Origin: Tabrizicola piscis
Lineage (GTDB): Bacteria > Pseudomonadota > Alphaproteobacteria > Rhodobacterales > Rhodobacteraceae
Assembly (NCBI RefSeq): GCF_003940805.1
Contig: NZ_CP034328.1
Span: 4,092,001 to 4,156,000 of the forward strand
Direction: 5' to 3'
DNA: 64,000 nucleotides
A program made the position numbers and the translations under genes. Under the pieces are notes generated by a model that was not told the DNA's origin, did not search any database, and saw nothing but the letters and a program-made list of their open reading frames with translations. This document shows positions 45,316 to 54,545 of this stretch, piece by piece (position 1 is the stretch's first letter; each line of letters begins with the position of its first letter).

Positions 45316-45548
45316 TCCGGCGCCTTCGTCGTCAGCGCCAGCGCATGCAATTCGCCCTGCGCGCCGTCCATCTTGCCCTTCAGCGCCGCATAGACCGCGC
45401 GCTGTTGCTGGACCCGGTTCAGGCCGCGAAAGCTTTCGTCGATGACTTCGGCGGCGAAATGCGCGCCGTCATCGCCCTGCACGCTGATCTTGGCGTTGGG
45501 AAAGCTGGCGCGCAGCAAGGCTTCGATGTCGCGGGCGTCGATGGGCAT
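45312..45548 (-). CDS. bolA: BolA-family protein
   Basis: A 78-residue BolA protein (IbaG/BolA type). It has a class II KH-like fold with MPIDARDIEALLRASFPNAKISVQGDD at the start, the HFAAEVIDESFRGLNRVQQQRAVYAAL segment and the ELHALAL C-terminal strand. The residue that coordinates an Fe-S cluster with Grx4 is usually a His near the C-terminal end; HALAL supplies one. The ATG at 45548 was chosen over GTG 45554 because an AGGAG site is placed 5-6 bases before it. It pairs with the CGFS glutaredoxin encoded at the other end of the same operon. Confidence 0.88.
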   Translation of the reverse strand: MPIDARDIEALLRASFPNAKISVQGDDGAHFAAEVIDESFRGLNRVQQQRAVYAALKGKMDGAQGELHALALTTKAPE

Positions 45549-45607
45549 GGCCACTCCTGTCTGTCAGCACAAATGTAAGCGCAGGGGGCGGGGGCCTGCA
45601 AGGCTCG

Positions 45608-46108
45608 TCACCGGGCGTCGGACCCACTGCGCCGGGCCAGCCATTCGGTCCGCAGCATGCCAAACAGATGCAGATCAACCGCCCGGCCCAGGGCGGGGCG
45701 CCACCAATGCGCCCGCTGAACGCCTTCGCGGCGACAGCCTGCGCGGTCGTAGACCGTCATGGCCCGGGGGTTTTCGCCGCTGGCATCAAACCAGACCCGT
45801 TCCGCCGCCAGCTCCGTGAAAGCATGGTCAAGCAGCGCGTTGAAGAACGCATCCCCGCGCCCGGTGCCCGCCTTGTCCAGCGCGATGCGGAACAGTTCGA
45901 CCACACCTCCGGGCGTGCCGATCTCACGAAAGACCGCAAATCCCCGGGCATCGCCGCCGTCCCAGATCAGCACACGCGCCGCCGGGCTGTGCAGCCAGTC
46001 GCGCAGCGTCGCCTCATCCGAATCGCCGATGAAGGGCGCATACTCCGCCCGCGTGGTCAGCCCCCGGATAAAGGGCACATCCTCCAGCGTCGCCGCACGC
46101 AGGGTCAC
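45608..46108 (-). CDS. GNAT family N-acetyltransferase
   Basis: A 166-residue GNAT-type acetyltransferase (VTLRAATLEDVPFIRGLTTR at the N terminus; LDKAGTGRGDAFFNALLDHAF is the acetyl-CoA loop). It belongs to the RimJ/RimL-like group with an 'NPRAMTVYDRAGCRREGVQR' C-terminal strand. The start is uncertain: GTG 46117 has almost no room for a site, while GTG 46108 lies 10 bases after TAAGGG, so 46108 is used. It follows purL by 25 bases. Substrate unknown. Confidence 0.8.
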   Translation of the reverse strand: MTLRAATLEDVPFIRGLTTRAEYAPFIGDSDEATLRDWLHSPAARVLIWDGGDARGFAVFREIGTPGGVVELFRIALDKAGTGRGDAFFNALLDHAFTELAAERVWFDASGENPRAMTVYDRAGCRREGVQRAHWWRPALGRAVDLHLFGMLRTEWLARRSGSDAR

Positions 46109-46133
46109 GGTCGCCACGCCCTTACCAGAAGCA

Positions 46134-48296
46134 TCACCCACCCAGCGCCGCCGCAAAGGCGCTGCGGTAAAGGTCAGAGAGCGCCGCCATCGGCGCGACC
46201 TCTGCCCCGAAGGCCAGATTGGTCCCGCCGAACTGCCCCACCGGGGCAACCGGCACGCCTGCCGCCTTGCCTGCCGCAACCAGTGCAGCCACATCGCCTG
46301 CCGCGACCGCCAGCAGATAGCGCGCCTGATCCTCGCCAAACAGCGTCGGGATATCCCCCGCCTCCAGCACCAGCCCCACGCCCGCGGCTTCCGCCATCTC
46401 GAACGCGGCCAGCGCAAGGCCACCGTCCGACAGGTCAGCGCAGGCCCGGATCAGCCCACGGTTCGCCCGCACGAACTCGCCATTCCGGCGCTCGGCGGCA
46501 AGGTCCACCGGCGGGGCGTCGCCCGCTTCGATCCCGAACGCCTCGGCCAGCAGCGCCGATTGGCCCAGATGCCCCAGCGTCGCCCCCACGACCACGGCCA
46601 CATCCCCGTCAACCGGCCGCCCGGCAATCAGCTCGTCCAGCGAGGCCAAGATCCCCACCGCGCCGATCGTGGGCGTCGGCAGGATGCCCTTGCCATCGGT
46701 TTCGTTGTAAAGGCTGACGTTGCCCGACACGATCGGCATGTCCAAAGCCGCCACCGCCGCGCCGATCCCTTTGATCGCGCCGACGAACTGCCCCATGATC
46801 TCGGGCTTTTCGGGGTTGCCGAAGTTCAGGTTGTCCGTCGTCGCCAGCGGCCGCGCGCCCACGGCACAGAGGTTGCGATAAGCCTCAGCCACCGCCTGCT
46901 TGCCGCCTTCGAACGGGTTTGCCTTCACATAGCGCGGCGTCACGTCGCTGGTAAACGCCAGCGCCTTGCCCGTGCCATGCACCCGCACGACACCGGCGCC
47001 AAGGCCCGGGGTCACCACCGTATCCGCGCCAACCTGACTGTCATATTGCTCATAGACCCAGGCCTTGTGGGCATAGGACAGCGACCCGATCAGCGCGCGC
47101 AAGCCGTCCAGCGCCGAAATCTCCGGCACCGGGCCCAAGGCCGCCGCCGCCGGGGTCTCCACCCAGGGCCGGTCATATTCCGGCGCGCTGGAGGCCAGCT
47201 TCGACAGCGGCAGATCAGCCTTCACTTCATTGCCATGCAGGATCAGGAACCGGTCCTCGGGGATCGTCTCGCCGACAATGGCAAAATCCAGATCCCACTT
47301 CCGGAAGATCGCCCGCGCTTCGGCCTCAAGCTCGGGCTTCAGCACCATCAGCATCCGTTCCTGAGACTCCGACAGCATCATCTCATAGGCCGTCATGTTG
47401 GTTTCGCGCTGCGGCACGTCATCCAGCTGCAGCTTGATGCCAAGCCCGCCCTTGTCGCCCATCTCGACCGCGCTGCACGTCAGCCCCGCAGCCCCCATGT
47501 CCTGGATCGAGATCACCGCACCCGATGCCATCAGCTCCAGACAGGCCTCCAGCAACCGCTTTTCCGTAAAGGGGTCACCAACCTGCACCGTGGGGCGCTT
47601 TTCCTCGATCGTGTCGTCAAACTCAGCGCTGGCCATCGTGGCCCCGCCAACCCCATCCCGGCCGGTCTTGGCCCCAAGATAGACCACCGGCATCCCCACA
47701 CCGGACGCGACAGAGTAGAAGATCTTGTCCGCATCCGCCAACCCGGCGGCAAAGGCGTTGACCAAACAGTTGCCGTTGTAGCTGGCGTGAAAGCGCACCT
47801 CACCGCCCACGGTCGGCACGCCAAAGGCATTGCCATAGCCGCCCACACCTTCAACCACGCCCTTGACCAGATGCTTGGTCTTGGGATGCGACGGCAACCC
47901 GAAGGACAGCGCGTTCATCGCCGCAATCGGCCGCGCGCCCATGGTGAACACGTCGCGCAGGATGCCGCCGACGCCGGTCGCAGCGCCCTGATAGGGTTCG
48001 ATGTAGGACGGGTGGTTATGGCTCTCCATCTTGAAGATCACCGCCTGCCCATCACCAATGTCCACTACACCCGCGTTCTCACCCGGCCCGCAAATCACCT
48101 GAGGCCCGGTGGTCGGAAGGGTCCGCAGCCATTTCTTTGACGACTTGTAGGAACAATGTTCGTTCCACATCGCGGAAAAGATGCCCAGTTCGGTGAACGA
48201 GGGCACCCGCCCGATGATGTCCAGAAGCCGGTCATATTCATCCGGCTTCAGCCCATGGGCGGCCACCAGCTCGGGCGTGATTGCGGGTTCGGACAT
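46134..48296 (-). CDS. purL: Phosphoribosylformylglycinamidine synthase subunit PurL
   Basis: The ATP-dependent synthetase subunit that aminates FGAR in purine biosynthesis, working with PurS and PurQ. At 720 residues it is the small PurL form. H47 in [15 protein letters not shown] is the conserved catalytic His of the motif, and [36 protein letters not shown] and [12 protein letters not shown] mark the ATP-grasp-like AIRS-fold halves. The ATG at 48296 has a GGAGG site; upstream frame extensions lack family character. PurS and PurQ are not in the window. Confidence 0.96.
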   Translation of the reverse strand: MSEPAITPELVAAHGLKPDEYDRLLDIIGRVPSFTELGIFSAMWNEHCSYKSSKKWLRTLPTTGPQVICGPGENAGVVDIGDGQAVIFKMESHNHPSYIEPYQGAATGVGGILRDVFTMGARPIAAMNALSFGLPSHPKTKHLVKGVVEGVGGYGNAFGVPTVGGEVRFHASYNGNCLVNAFAAGLADADKIFYSVASGVGMPVVYLGAKTGRDGVGGATMASAEFDDTIEEKRPTVQVGDPFTEKRLLEACLELMASGAVISIQDMGAAGLTCSAVEMGDKGGLGIKLQLDDVPQRETNMTAYEMMLSESQERMLMVLKPELEAEARAIFRKWDLDFAIVGETIPEDRFLILHGNEVKADLPLSKLASSAPEYDRPWVETPAAAALGPVPEISALDGLRALIGSLSYAHKAWVYEQYDSQVGADTVVTPGLGAGVVRVHGTGKALAFTSDVTPRYVKANPFEGGKQAVAEAYRNLCAVGARPLATTDNLNFGNPEKPEIMGQFVGAIKGIGAAVAALDMPIVSGNVSLYNETDGKGILPTPTIGAVGILASLDELIAGRPVDGDVAVVVGATLGHLGQSALLAEAFGIEAGDAPPVDLAAERRNGEFVRANRGLIRACADLSDGGLALAAFEMAEAAGVGLVLEAGDIPTLFGEDQARYLLAVAAGDVAALVAAGKAAGVPVAPVGQFGGTNLAFGAEVAPMAALSDLYRSAFAAALGG

Positions 48297-48402
48297 CGGC
48301 AGGCCTCCACAACGTTTGGCCAGCGTCATAGGCCATGGGGCAGGAGAGGGGAAGCACCTCCAACCGCCGCCAAATTTTTTCACCGAATAATTTTGCTGTG
48401 CC

Positions 48403-48429
48403 TGTCGAAATTCGCTCTCGTCCTGCGTC
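48403..48429 (+). promoter_or_regulatory. Candidate ECF42-type promoter for the DGPF gene
   Basis: TGTCGA (48403-48408), a 17-base spacer and CGTC (48426-48429) agree with the ECF42 -35/-10 signature (TGTCGA ... CGTC) as I recall it from Streptomyces. A start near 48436 would give a 37-base leader before the DGPF gene. The sigma factor encoded two genes downstream belongs to the matching group, supporting autoregulation. Confidence 0.6.
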
Positions 48430-48472
48430 CTTGGGGTACGATCAACCCAACGCCTACAAACAGGAAACGAAG

Positions 48473-48820
48473 ATGCAATACCTGGCACTCCTTTACACCG
48501 ACCCTGCCGCCGAACCTGCCTACGGCACCCCCGAGTTCGAAGAGCTGATGAAGGGCTATTTTGCCTTCACCGCTTTCCTCAAGGAACAGGGGGCGTTCAA
48601 GGGGGGTGATGGCTTGCAGCCGGTTGAGACTGCCACCTCCGTGCGCATTCGTGGCGGCAAGGTCGAAACGATGGACGGCCCCTTTGCCGAAACAAAGGAA
48701 TATCTTGGCGGCTACTATCTTATGGAGGTGCCCGATCTGGATACAGCCCTCAAGTATGCCGCGATGATCCCGACCGCACGCTATGGCACGGTCGAGCTGC
48801 GGCCTGTGATGGTTTTCTAG
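48473..48820 (+). CDS. YCII/DGPF domain protein
   Basis: A 115-residue protein with the YCII-related fold (PF03795). The motif [21 protein letters not shown] (about 70-90) gives the group its name. Such genes commonly sit beside ECF42 sigma factors and are their proposed regulon, but their biochemical role is unknown. AGGAAACGAAG precedes the ATG at 48473. It lies 6 bases from the sigma factor gene. Confidence 0.88.
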   Translation: MQYLALLYTDPAAEPAYGTPEFEELMKGYFAFTAFLKEQGAFKGGDGLQPVETATSVRIRGGKVETMDGPFAETKEYLGGYYLMEVPDLDTALKYAAMIPTARYGTVELRPVMVF

Positions 48821-48826
48821 GTCGGC

Positions 48827-50029
48827 ATGCAGGACACCGTCGCCCGCGCCGTCGAGGCCGTGCTGCGCGAGGACCGGGGGCGGCTTCTGGCCGCCCTCAT
48901 GGCCCGGTTCCGCGATTTCCAGCTGGCCGAGGATGCGCTGCAAGACGCGGCGGCTTCGGCCTTGGTCCATTGGGGCCGCACTGGCCCGCCGCATTCGCCG
49001 CAGGGCTGGCTTTTGAAGGTGGCAGGGACCAAGGCGATCGACCGGCTGCGCCGCATGCGGCGCGAGGGCGACAAGGCTGCCGCAGCCGCCGTCCTGTCCG
49101 GCGATGAGGCCGAGGAAGACCCCGAGATGATCCCCGATCACGGCCTGCGCCTGATCTTCACCTGTTGCCATCCCGCGCTTGACCCCAAGTCGCGCGTGGC
49201 CCTGACACTGCGCACACTAGGTGGCCTTTCGACCGCCCAGATCGCCCGCGCCTTCCTTGATGCCGAACCCACGATGGGCCAACGCCTGTCTCGCGCCAAG
49301 GCCAAGATCGCCGCCGCCGGTATTCCCTTCAAACTGCCGGAAGCCGAAGACCTGCCCGACCGGCTGAATTCGGTCCTGACCGTGGTCTACCTGATCTTCA
49401 ACGCAGGCTATACCGCTGGCCCCGCGCAGGACCGCGACCTTTGTGACGAGGCGATCTGGCTGGCCCGGATGCTGTGCACACTGCAACCCGCTCAGGCCGA
49501 GGTGGAAGGCTGCCTTGCCCTCCTTCTTCTGACCCACGCCCGACGCGCAGCCCGGATAAGGGACGGGGAAACCGTGGCGCTGGCCGATCAGGACCGCAGT
49601 CTCTGGGACCAGCCGATGCTGGACGAGGGTCTTGCCACCCTTGACACCGCCCTGGCCCGACGCGCCCCGGGGCCGTTTCAGATCAAGGCGGCGATCGCCG
49701 CCTGTCAGGCGCAACAGCCCCCCAACTGGCCCCAGATCGCTGCCCTTTACGCAGGCCTTTACCGGTATGAGCCGACACCAATCATCCGCCTGAACCAGTC
49801 CGTGGCTCAGGCAGAGGCGGGCCACCTGCCAGCCGCCCTGACCGCGCTGGACGGCCTTGCCGAAGCCTTGGCTGACTACCAGCCCTATCACGCCGCCCGC
49901 GCCGAATACCTTGCCCGCGCCGGGCGCACCGCGGATGCGCTGGCGGCTTATGCCACTGCCATCACCCACGCCGCCTCACCTGCGGATGCGGCCTTCCTGA
50001 CCCGCCGCCGCGACCGGCTGCGATCATGA
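48827..50029 (+). CDS. RNA polymerase ECF sigma factor, ECF42 type
   Basis: A 400-residue sigma factor. Region 2 is at about 5-70 (FRDFQLAEDALQDAAASALVHW, WLLKVAGTKAIDRLRR). Region 4 is near 110-165 (SRVALTLRTLGGLSTAQIARAFLDAEPTMGQRLSRAKAKI), where the usual helix-turn-helix is visible. A long C-terminal TPR-like extension (about 185-400) distinguishes ECF42 (DUF6596 group) from ordinary ECFs; the extension is thought to modulate activity since no anti-sigma is encoded. It follows the DGPF gene by 6 bases. It should direct transcription from the promoter at 48403. Confidence 0.9.
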   Translation: MQDTVARAVEAVLREDRGRLLAALMARFRDFQLAEDALQDAAASALVHWGRTGPPHSPQGWLLKVAGTKAIDRLRRMRREGDKAAAAAVLSGDEAEEDPEMIPDHGLRLIFTCCHPALDPKSRVALTLRTLGGLSTAQIARAFLDAEPTMGQRLSRAKAKIAAAGIPFKLPEAEDLPDRLNSVLTVVYLIFNAGYTAGPAQDRDLCDEAIWLARMLCTLQPAQAEVEGCLALLLLTHARRAARIRDGETVALADQDRSLWDQPMLDEGLATLDTALARRAPGPFQIKAAIAACQAQQPPNWPQIAALYAGLYRYEPTPIIRLNQSVAQAEAGHLPAALTALDGLAEALADYQPYHAARAEYLARAGRTADALAAYATAITHAASPADAAFLTRRRDRLRS

Positions 50030-50056
50030 AAAAAAAGGCCGAGCTTCCGCTCGGCC
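50029..50056 (-). terminator. Intrinsic terminator of the LysR / 3' UTR transcript
   Basis: On the minus strand GGCCGAGC-GGAA-GCTCGGCC is followed by eight T residues (the A-run at 50029-50036). It lies about 180 bases beyond the LysR stop, closing a long structured 3' UTR. Confidence 0.92.
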
Positions 50057-50234
50057 AAGTCCAACAGGGAGGTATGAAGCAACGAGAGCAAAGTCATCGT
50101 TTCTTCATGGCTCGAAATAGAGGCACATGATGGCGCAAACAAGGGCAGGCTGCCCGCTTATTCGGCATTGCTGATATGCACTTGCTGCATGGCAGCAATC
50201 CACGCCCCCCTCAGCCCGCCAATGGCACCCTCCG
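50037..50234 (-). ncRNA. Candidate 3' UTR-derived small RNA of the LysR gene
   Basis: Between the LysR stop and its terminator lie about 180 untranslated bases with several hairpins: TTGCTGC-GCAGCAA (50182-50198), GGGCA-TGCCC (50143-50155), a 12-base-pair stem with one mismatch (50074-50108) and the terminator. Between the last two, on the minus strand, is CCTCCCT (50066-50072), complementary to Shine-Dalgarno sequences and reminiscent of the anti-SD motifs in Rhodobacter CcsR RNAs. No promoter is obvious, so processing from the LysR mRNA is more likely than independent transcription. No established function. Confidence 0.4.
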
Positions 50235-51140
50235 TCAGGCCGCCGCCTCATCCTGCTGGCGGCGGCGGTAGGCCATGATCTCCTCGGTCACGAAGTCGCG
50301 GAACGCCGCCACCCGCTTGGAATGGCGCAACTCCTCGGGGTAGGCCAGAAACACCGGCACCTCAGCGCTTTGCACATCGGGCAAGACGCGGACAAGATTG
50401 GGGAAATCCTCGGTAAGATAGTCCGGCAGCACGCCCACGCCCAGATGGTTCAACACGGCCTGCAGCACGCCAAAGTAGTTGTTCACCGTCAGCGTCGACG
50501 GAATGTCATGCGACATCAGGTCCTGCACCAGCACCGCCCCCGCCGCGACCTGAGGTGTCCCGGCATGCTGGCTGATCAGGCGATGCGCGCTCAGGTCGTC
50601 CAGCACCTCGGGCTTGCCATGCACGGCAATATATTCCGGCGTCGCGTAAAGCCGCATCTGGATGTTCATCAACCGCTTGCGGATCAGATCGGCCTGCGAC
50701 GGCTCCTTCATCCGGATCGCCACATCCGCCTCCCGCATCGGCAGGTCCAGCACCCGTTCCTCCAGCATGAGGTCAATCTTCAGCGCCGGGTATTTCTCAT
50801 ACAACCGCGCCAGACGCGGGGCCAGCCACAGCGTCCCGAACCCCGTCGTCGTCGTCACCCGCAATTCGCCAAAGACCTCGTCCTCGGAATCCCGGATCCG
50901 CGCCGCCGTCGCATCCAGCCGCTTGACCATGGCCTGCGTCGCGTCAAACAGCAGTTCCCCCTGTTCCGTCAGGATCAGCCCCCGCGCATGGCGATGAAAC
51001 AGCGTGACCGCGAGGCTTTCCTCCAGCGCCCGGATCTGGCGGCTGACGGCCGATTGCGACAGGTGCAACACATCGCCGGCATGGGTCAGGCTGCCCTTCT
51101 CCGCCACCGCGTGAAAGATCCTCAGCTTGTCCCAATCCAT
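50235..51140 (-). CDS. LysR-family transcriptional regulator
   Basis: A 301-residue regulator. The winged HTH at 1-62 includes DWDKLRIFHAVAEKGSLTHAGDVLHLSQSAVSRQIRALEESLAVTLFHRH, and the effector-binding domain runs from about 90 to 290 (LYEKYPALKIDLMLEERVLDLPMREADVAIRM). The ATG at 51140 has a GAGGGGAC site. No target is evident beside it: murI is divergent and 192 bases away. The long hairpin-rich 3' UTR is described separately. Confidence 0.88.
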   Translation of the reverse strand: MDWDKLRIFHAVAEKGSLTHAGDVLHLSQSAVSRQIRALEESLAVTLFHRHARGLILTEQGELLFDATQAMVKRLDATAARIRDSEDEVFGELRVTTTTGFGTLWLAPRLARLYEKYPALKIDLMLEERVLDLPMREADVAIRMKEPSQADLIRKRLMNIQMRLYATPEYIAVHGKPEVLDDLSAHRLISQHAGTPQVAAGAVLVQDLMSHDIPSTLTVNNYFGVLQAVLNHLGVGVLPDYLTEDFPNLVRVLPDVQSAEVPVFLAYPEELRHSKRVAAFRDFVTEEIMAYRRRQQDEAAA

Positions 51141-51332
51141 AACCGTCCCCTCAAAATACCAGCGGCACCCTAGCATGCCCGGCCCTAGATAGGGAAACCC
51201 GATCACAATTGCACCCCGTCCTCAGGCCCAAACTGCCCCTCCGCTTGGCCCTTTCGCGGGCGCACGCTCCACCGTATGATCGACAAAACGGCAGCGCGTG
51301 GCCCGTTTGCGCGCGACCAGAAGGGAAACGGC

Positions 51333-52145
51333 ATGGCAGTTGGCATCTTCGATTCGGGTCTTGGCGGGTTGACTGTCCTTGATGCAGTAACAAAGCGCCT
51401 TCCCGACGTGCCCTTTGTCTACTTTGGTGACAATGCCCATGCCCCCTACGGCGTCCGCACCGCCGATGACATCTTCAACCTCACCTGTGCCGCGACCGAA
51501 CGCCTCTGGGCCGAAGGCTGCGATCTGGTGATCCTTGCCTGCAACACTGCCTCTGCCGCAGCCCTCAAGCGCATGCAGGAAACCTGGGTCCCGCCGGAAA
51601 AGCGCGTCCTTGGCGTGTTCGTCCCGCTGATCGAGGCGCTGACTGAACGCCAGTGGGGCGACAACTCCCCCCCGCGGGAAGTTGCCGTGAAGCACGTCGC
51701 CCTTTTCGCCACCCCCGCCACCGTCGCCTCCCGCGCGTTTCAGCGCGAACTCGCCTTCCGCGCCATCGGTGTGGATGTTGAGGCGCAGCCCTGCGGCGGC
51801 GTCGTCGATGCCATCGAACAGGGTGACGAAATCCTTGCCGAAGCCCTCGTCCGCTCCCATGTCGAAGCCCTGAAACGCCGGATGCCCCACCCCGAGGCGG
51901 CGATCCTTGGCTGCACCCATTACCCCTTGATGGACAAGGTCTTTCAAGAGGCCTTGGGGCAGGGGGTCAAGGTCTATTCCCAAGCCAACCTTGTGGCTGA
52001 AAGCCTTGCCGACTACCTGACCCGCCGCCCCGAATTTCGCGGCAGCGGCACGCAGTCCAAAGCCATCACCACGGGCGATCCGGTGAATGTCACGAACAAG
52101 GCCACCCAGTTCCTGCGCCGCAGGATCGTGTTCGAGGCGGCATGA
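51333..52145 (+). CDS. murI: Glutamate racemase
   Basis: Interconverts L- and D-glutamate for peptidoglycan, using two cysteines as acid and base. C70 in [12 protein letters not shown] and C194 in [11 protein letters not shown] (with H196) are the pair, and D7 in GIFDSGLGG binds the substrate. The 270-residue length is normal. An AGAAGGGAAACGG ribosome-binding tract supports the ATG at 51333; an in-frame ATG at 51276 is further from any site. The next gene starts inside the stop (ATGA). Confidence 0.95.
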   Translation: MAVGIFDSGLGGLTVLDAVTKRLPDVPFVYFGDNAHAPYGVRTADDIFNLTCAATERLWAEGCDLVILACNTASAAALKRMQETWVPPEKRVLGVFVPLIEALTERQWGDNSPPREVAVKHVALFATPATVASRAFQRELAFRAIGVDVEAQPCGGVVDAIEQGDEILAEALVRSHVEALKRRMPHPEAAILGCTHYPLMDKVFQEALGQGVKVYSQANLVAESLADYLTRRPEFRGSGTQSKAITTGDPVNVTNKATQFLRRRIVFEAA

Positions 52146-52885
52146 CATCCACCCTGACTGACTGGCGCGCTGCCCGGCTGGCGGCGCTGACCGCCCCGGA
52201 CGGTTGGCTGAACCTTGTCGCCCGCATCGACCTGACCCCCGGCAGCCATCCCGTCGGTCGCACTCAGGCGGTTGAACTGCCCTCTGGCCCTGACCTCCTC
52301 GGCACACTTACCCTTGGCCCGGAGGGTGCCAGCTTCGCCCGTCCGGGTGCCGCAGTCGAGCCTTTCAGTTCGGTCCCTGATGCCTTCCCGCAGCTGCAGG
52401 TTGATCCCTTCCTGCTGGAGATCCACACCGTCGACGGCACCCCCGCCTTGCGCGTCCGTGACTTGACGCTTCGCCCGCAAGTCACGCTGGGCTATTTTCC
52501 CGTAGCCCCAGATTGGGTGATCCGCGCAACTTGGGTAAGCTTCGCCCCGGAAGCTACGGAAATCAAAATGAAAGACGGCTCTACCGCCACCGTCACGCTG
52601 ACCCATCGCGCCAGCTTTCCCTATCAGGGCCAGACCGTCACCCTGACGCCGACGCATTGGAAATCAGGCAAACCGATGTTCGTCTTCCGCGATGCAACCG
52701 CAGGCGAAACCTACCCCGCCTGCCGCTTCCTGATCGGCGAAGAGGCCAGCGACACGGAAATCACCCTCGATTTCAACCGCGCCTTCACCCCGCCCTGTGG
52801 CTTCACCGATTTTGCGATCTGCCCGCTGCCGCCCCCCGGCAACATCCTGCCCTTCCGGGTTGAGGCTGGCGAACTGGCCCCCTGA
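52142..52885 (+). CDS. DUF1684 domain protein
   Basis: A 247-residue soluble protein with a DUF1684 domain over most of its length. Landmarks are the N-terminal [20 protein letters not shown] helix, [10 protein letters not shown], the [26 protein letters not shown] stretch and the conserved [14 protein letters not shown] [23 protein letters not shown] near the end. The function is unknown. Start ATG overlaps the murI stop, so translation is coupled, though no mechanistic link to racemase activity is known. Confidence 0.88.
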   Translation: MTSTLTDWRAARLAALTAPDGWLNLVARIDLTPGSHPVGRTQAVELPSGPDLLGTLTLGPEGASFARPGAAVEPFSSVPDAFPQLQVDPFLLEIHTVDGTPALRVRDLTLRPQVTLGYFPVAPDWVIRATWVSFAPEATEIKMKDGSTATVTLTHRASFPYQGQTVTLTPTHWKSGKPMFVFRDATAGETYPACRFLIGEEASDTEITLDFNRAFTPPCGFTDFAICPLPPPGNILPFRVEAGELAP

Positions 52886-52922
52886 CGCCCCAAACCCCTT
52901 GCCCCTCACCCCGCACGGCCCT

Positions 52923-52946
52923 GTAGGTCGGGCTTCAGCCCGACTC
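52923..52946. repeat. REP-like palindrome, copy 1
   Basis: GTAGGTCGGGCTTCAGCCCG (continuing ACTC) contains the stem GTCGGGC-TTCA-GCCCGAC (52927-52944). This matches the widespread REP-family palindrome found in many proteobacterial genomes. A second copy in the same orientation begins 47 bases later. Confidence 0.85.
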
Positions 52947-52969
52947 TCCCTTCACCCCCGCACTGCCAC

Positions 52970-52993
52970 GTAGGTCGGGCTTCAGCCCGACTC
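52970..52993. repeat. REP-like palindrome, copy 2
   Basis: An exact repeat of the first copy, with stem GTCGGGC (52974-52980), loop TTCA and GCCCGAC (52985-52991). The pair lies in the 117-base space between the convergent DUF1684 and formate/nitrite channel genes, in direct orientation. Confidence 0.85.
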
Positions 52994-53002
52994 CCCCCGC
53001 AA

Positions 53003-53791
53003 TCACCCCCGTTTCGCCCCAAAAGCATAGCGATAAGCCAACGCCACACCCCCCGCACCCCCCACGATATTGCCCAAGGAGACCCACAGCAGGTTCCCCG
53101 CCACGCCGCCCGCCGTAACTTCGGCCCCCGCCCAGATCCCCGCCGGAAACAGGAACATGTTGGCCACCGAATGTTCCATCCCCATGGCGACGAACCCCGC
53201 CACCGGCCACAGCACCGCCAATATCTTGTCCGTCGCGGTGCGGGCGGCAAAACTCAGCCAGACCGCAAGGCAGACCAGCGCATTGCATAACGCTCCGCGC
53301 AGGAACGCCGCCCCCGGGTCCAACCCCGCCTTGGCCTCTGCCGCCCGCGCTGCCGTGTCGCCCATCGGCCCATCCAGCAGGCCCGACAGGCCAAAGGCCG
53401 CCGCCAGCCCGACCGCCCCCACAAAGTTGCCCAGCCAGACAATCCCCCAGTTGCGGAGGAGGGCGCCGGGCGTGATCCGGCCATCCACCGCCGCCATCAC
53501 CATCAGCGCATTGCCGGTGAAAAGTTCGGCCCCGCCGACGACCACAAGGATCAGCCCCAGCGCAAAGACCACGCCGCCCAGCACGCGGGCAGGGCCATAG
53601 CTTGGGTCCACCCCCGCCATCGCCACACACCAGAACGCCGCGCCAAAGCCGATGAAGGCCCCCGCCAGCAGCGCAAGTGTCGCCATCCGGTGCAGGGGCA
53701 GGGCGGCCTTGGCAACCCCCGCCGTCTCGATCAGCGCCGCGATCTCGGCGGGGCGATAGGCGTCATGGCTTTGCGGCTGTTCTGCGGGCAT
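53003..53791 (-). CDS. Formate/nitrite transporter family channel
   Basis: A 262-residue, six-helix channel of the FNT family (FocA/NirC). It has an N-terminal amphipathic cytoplasmic helix, then helices at about 38-60, 70-92, 113-135, 162-185, 195-215 and 230-255. GFGAAFWCVAM, GAELFTGNALMVMAAVDG and the pentameric pore segment LVCLAVWLSFAARTATDKILAV are characteristic. Its substrate could be formate, nitrite or hydrosulfide; no formate or nitrite enzyme adjoins. It is convergent with DUF1684, with REP-like repeats between. Confidence 0.9.
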   Translation of the reverse strand: MPAEQPQSHDAYRPAEIAALIETAGVAKAALPLHRMATLALLAGAFIGFGAAFWCVAMAGVDPSYGPARVLGGVVFALGLILVVVGGAELFTGNALMVMAAVDGRITPGALLRNWGIVWLGNFVGAVGLAAAFGLSGLLDGPMGDTAARAAEAKAGLDPGAAFLRGALCNALVCLAVWLSFAARTATDKILAVLWPVAGFVAMGMEHSVANMFLFPAGIWAGAEVTAGGVAGNLLWVSLGNIVGGAGGVALAYRYAFGAKRG

Positions 53792-53846
53792 CGCGGCCTC
53801 CGTGATCCGGTGTTCAACTTACCCGCTCTACGGCTTTCGCAAAGCG

Positions 53847-53870
53847 AAAAGGCACGCCCTGCGGCGTGCC
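53847..53870 (-). terminator. Intrinsic terminator of efp
   Basis: On the minus strand GGCACGCC-GCAG-GGCGTGCC is followed by TTTTCG. It lies about 80 bases beyond the efp stop. A second small stem, GCTTT-CGC-AAAGC, adjoins it. Confidence 0.82.
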
Positions 53871-53952
53871 TGTCAAACCTTGCCATTTCCTTAACGCCCA
53901 CGCCCAAGCCATTGATTTCAATGGTTCGGGCCCAGTGTCCCTGCAAGGGACA

Positions 53953-54519
53953 TCAGTCCTTGGACCGGCCAACGTAAGAGTTGTCTTCGGTATTGATCTC
54001 GATCTTCGTGCCCGGCCCGATATGCGGCGGCACCATGACCCGCAGCCCGTTGGAACAGATCGCCGGCTTGTACGAGGATGAGGCGGTTTGCCCCTTCACT
54101 ACCGGCTCGGTCTCGGTGATCTCGACGATGACCCGCTGGGGGAATTCGATGGCGATGGCGACGCCTTCGAAGGTCTTGAGGTAGACCTTCATCCCGTCGG
54201 TCAGGAACACCTTGCCATCGCCCACCACGTCCGGGTCGACCGTGATCTGCTCATAGCTCTCCGGCTCCATGAAGTGGAACCCTTCGCCGTCTTCATAAAG
54301 GAAGTCATACTCCCGCTCGTCCACGGTGGCCTTCTCGACCATCTCGGTCGTGCGCCAGCGTTCCGCGACCTTCACCCCGTCCGAGATCCGCCGCATGTCG
54401 ACGCTGGTGGTCGGCGTGCCCTTGCCGGGGTGGAAGTTTTCGGACTTCAGGACGACATAAAGCCGCCCATCCAGTTCGACGACGTTGCCCTTGCGGAGCG
54501 AGGAGGCGATGACTTTCAA
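53953..54519 (-). CDS. efp: Elongation factor P
   Basis: Relieves ribosome stalling on polyproline stretches. The 188-residue three-beta-barrel protein has the modification-loop lysine K33 in [10 protein letters not shown] and the C-terminal OB barrel ([22 protein letters not shown]). The lysine in the 'PGKG' tip is the EpmA-modified type, matching the divergent epmA gene. Full family length. Confidence 0.97.
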   Translation of the reverse strand: MKVIASSLRKGNVVELDGRLYVVLKSENFHPGKGTPTTSVDMRRISDGVKVAERWRTTEMVEKATVDEREYDFLYEDGEGFHFMEPESYEQITVDPDVVGDGKVFLTDGMKVYLKTFEGVAIAIEFPQRVIVEITETEPVVKGQTASSSYKPAICSNGLRVMVPPHIGPGTKIEINTEDNSYVGRSKD

Positions 54520-54545
54520 AGCGCGGTCCTTGTGAATGACGGGCA

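Noticed and set aside
45759..48140. A 793-codon open frame antisense to purL
   Set aside because: Same reason: skewed His/Arg composition, wholly inside purL.
50074..50130. An 18-codon plus-strand ORF (start MKQREQSHRFF) behind GGGAGGT
   Set aside because: The site is too close to the ATG, and the sequence is better explained as the stem of a minus-strand 3' UTR hairpin.
50142..50234. A nine-codon ORF (start MQQVHISNAE) in the LysR 3' UTR
   Set aside because: Too short to judge and has no ribosome-binding site.
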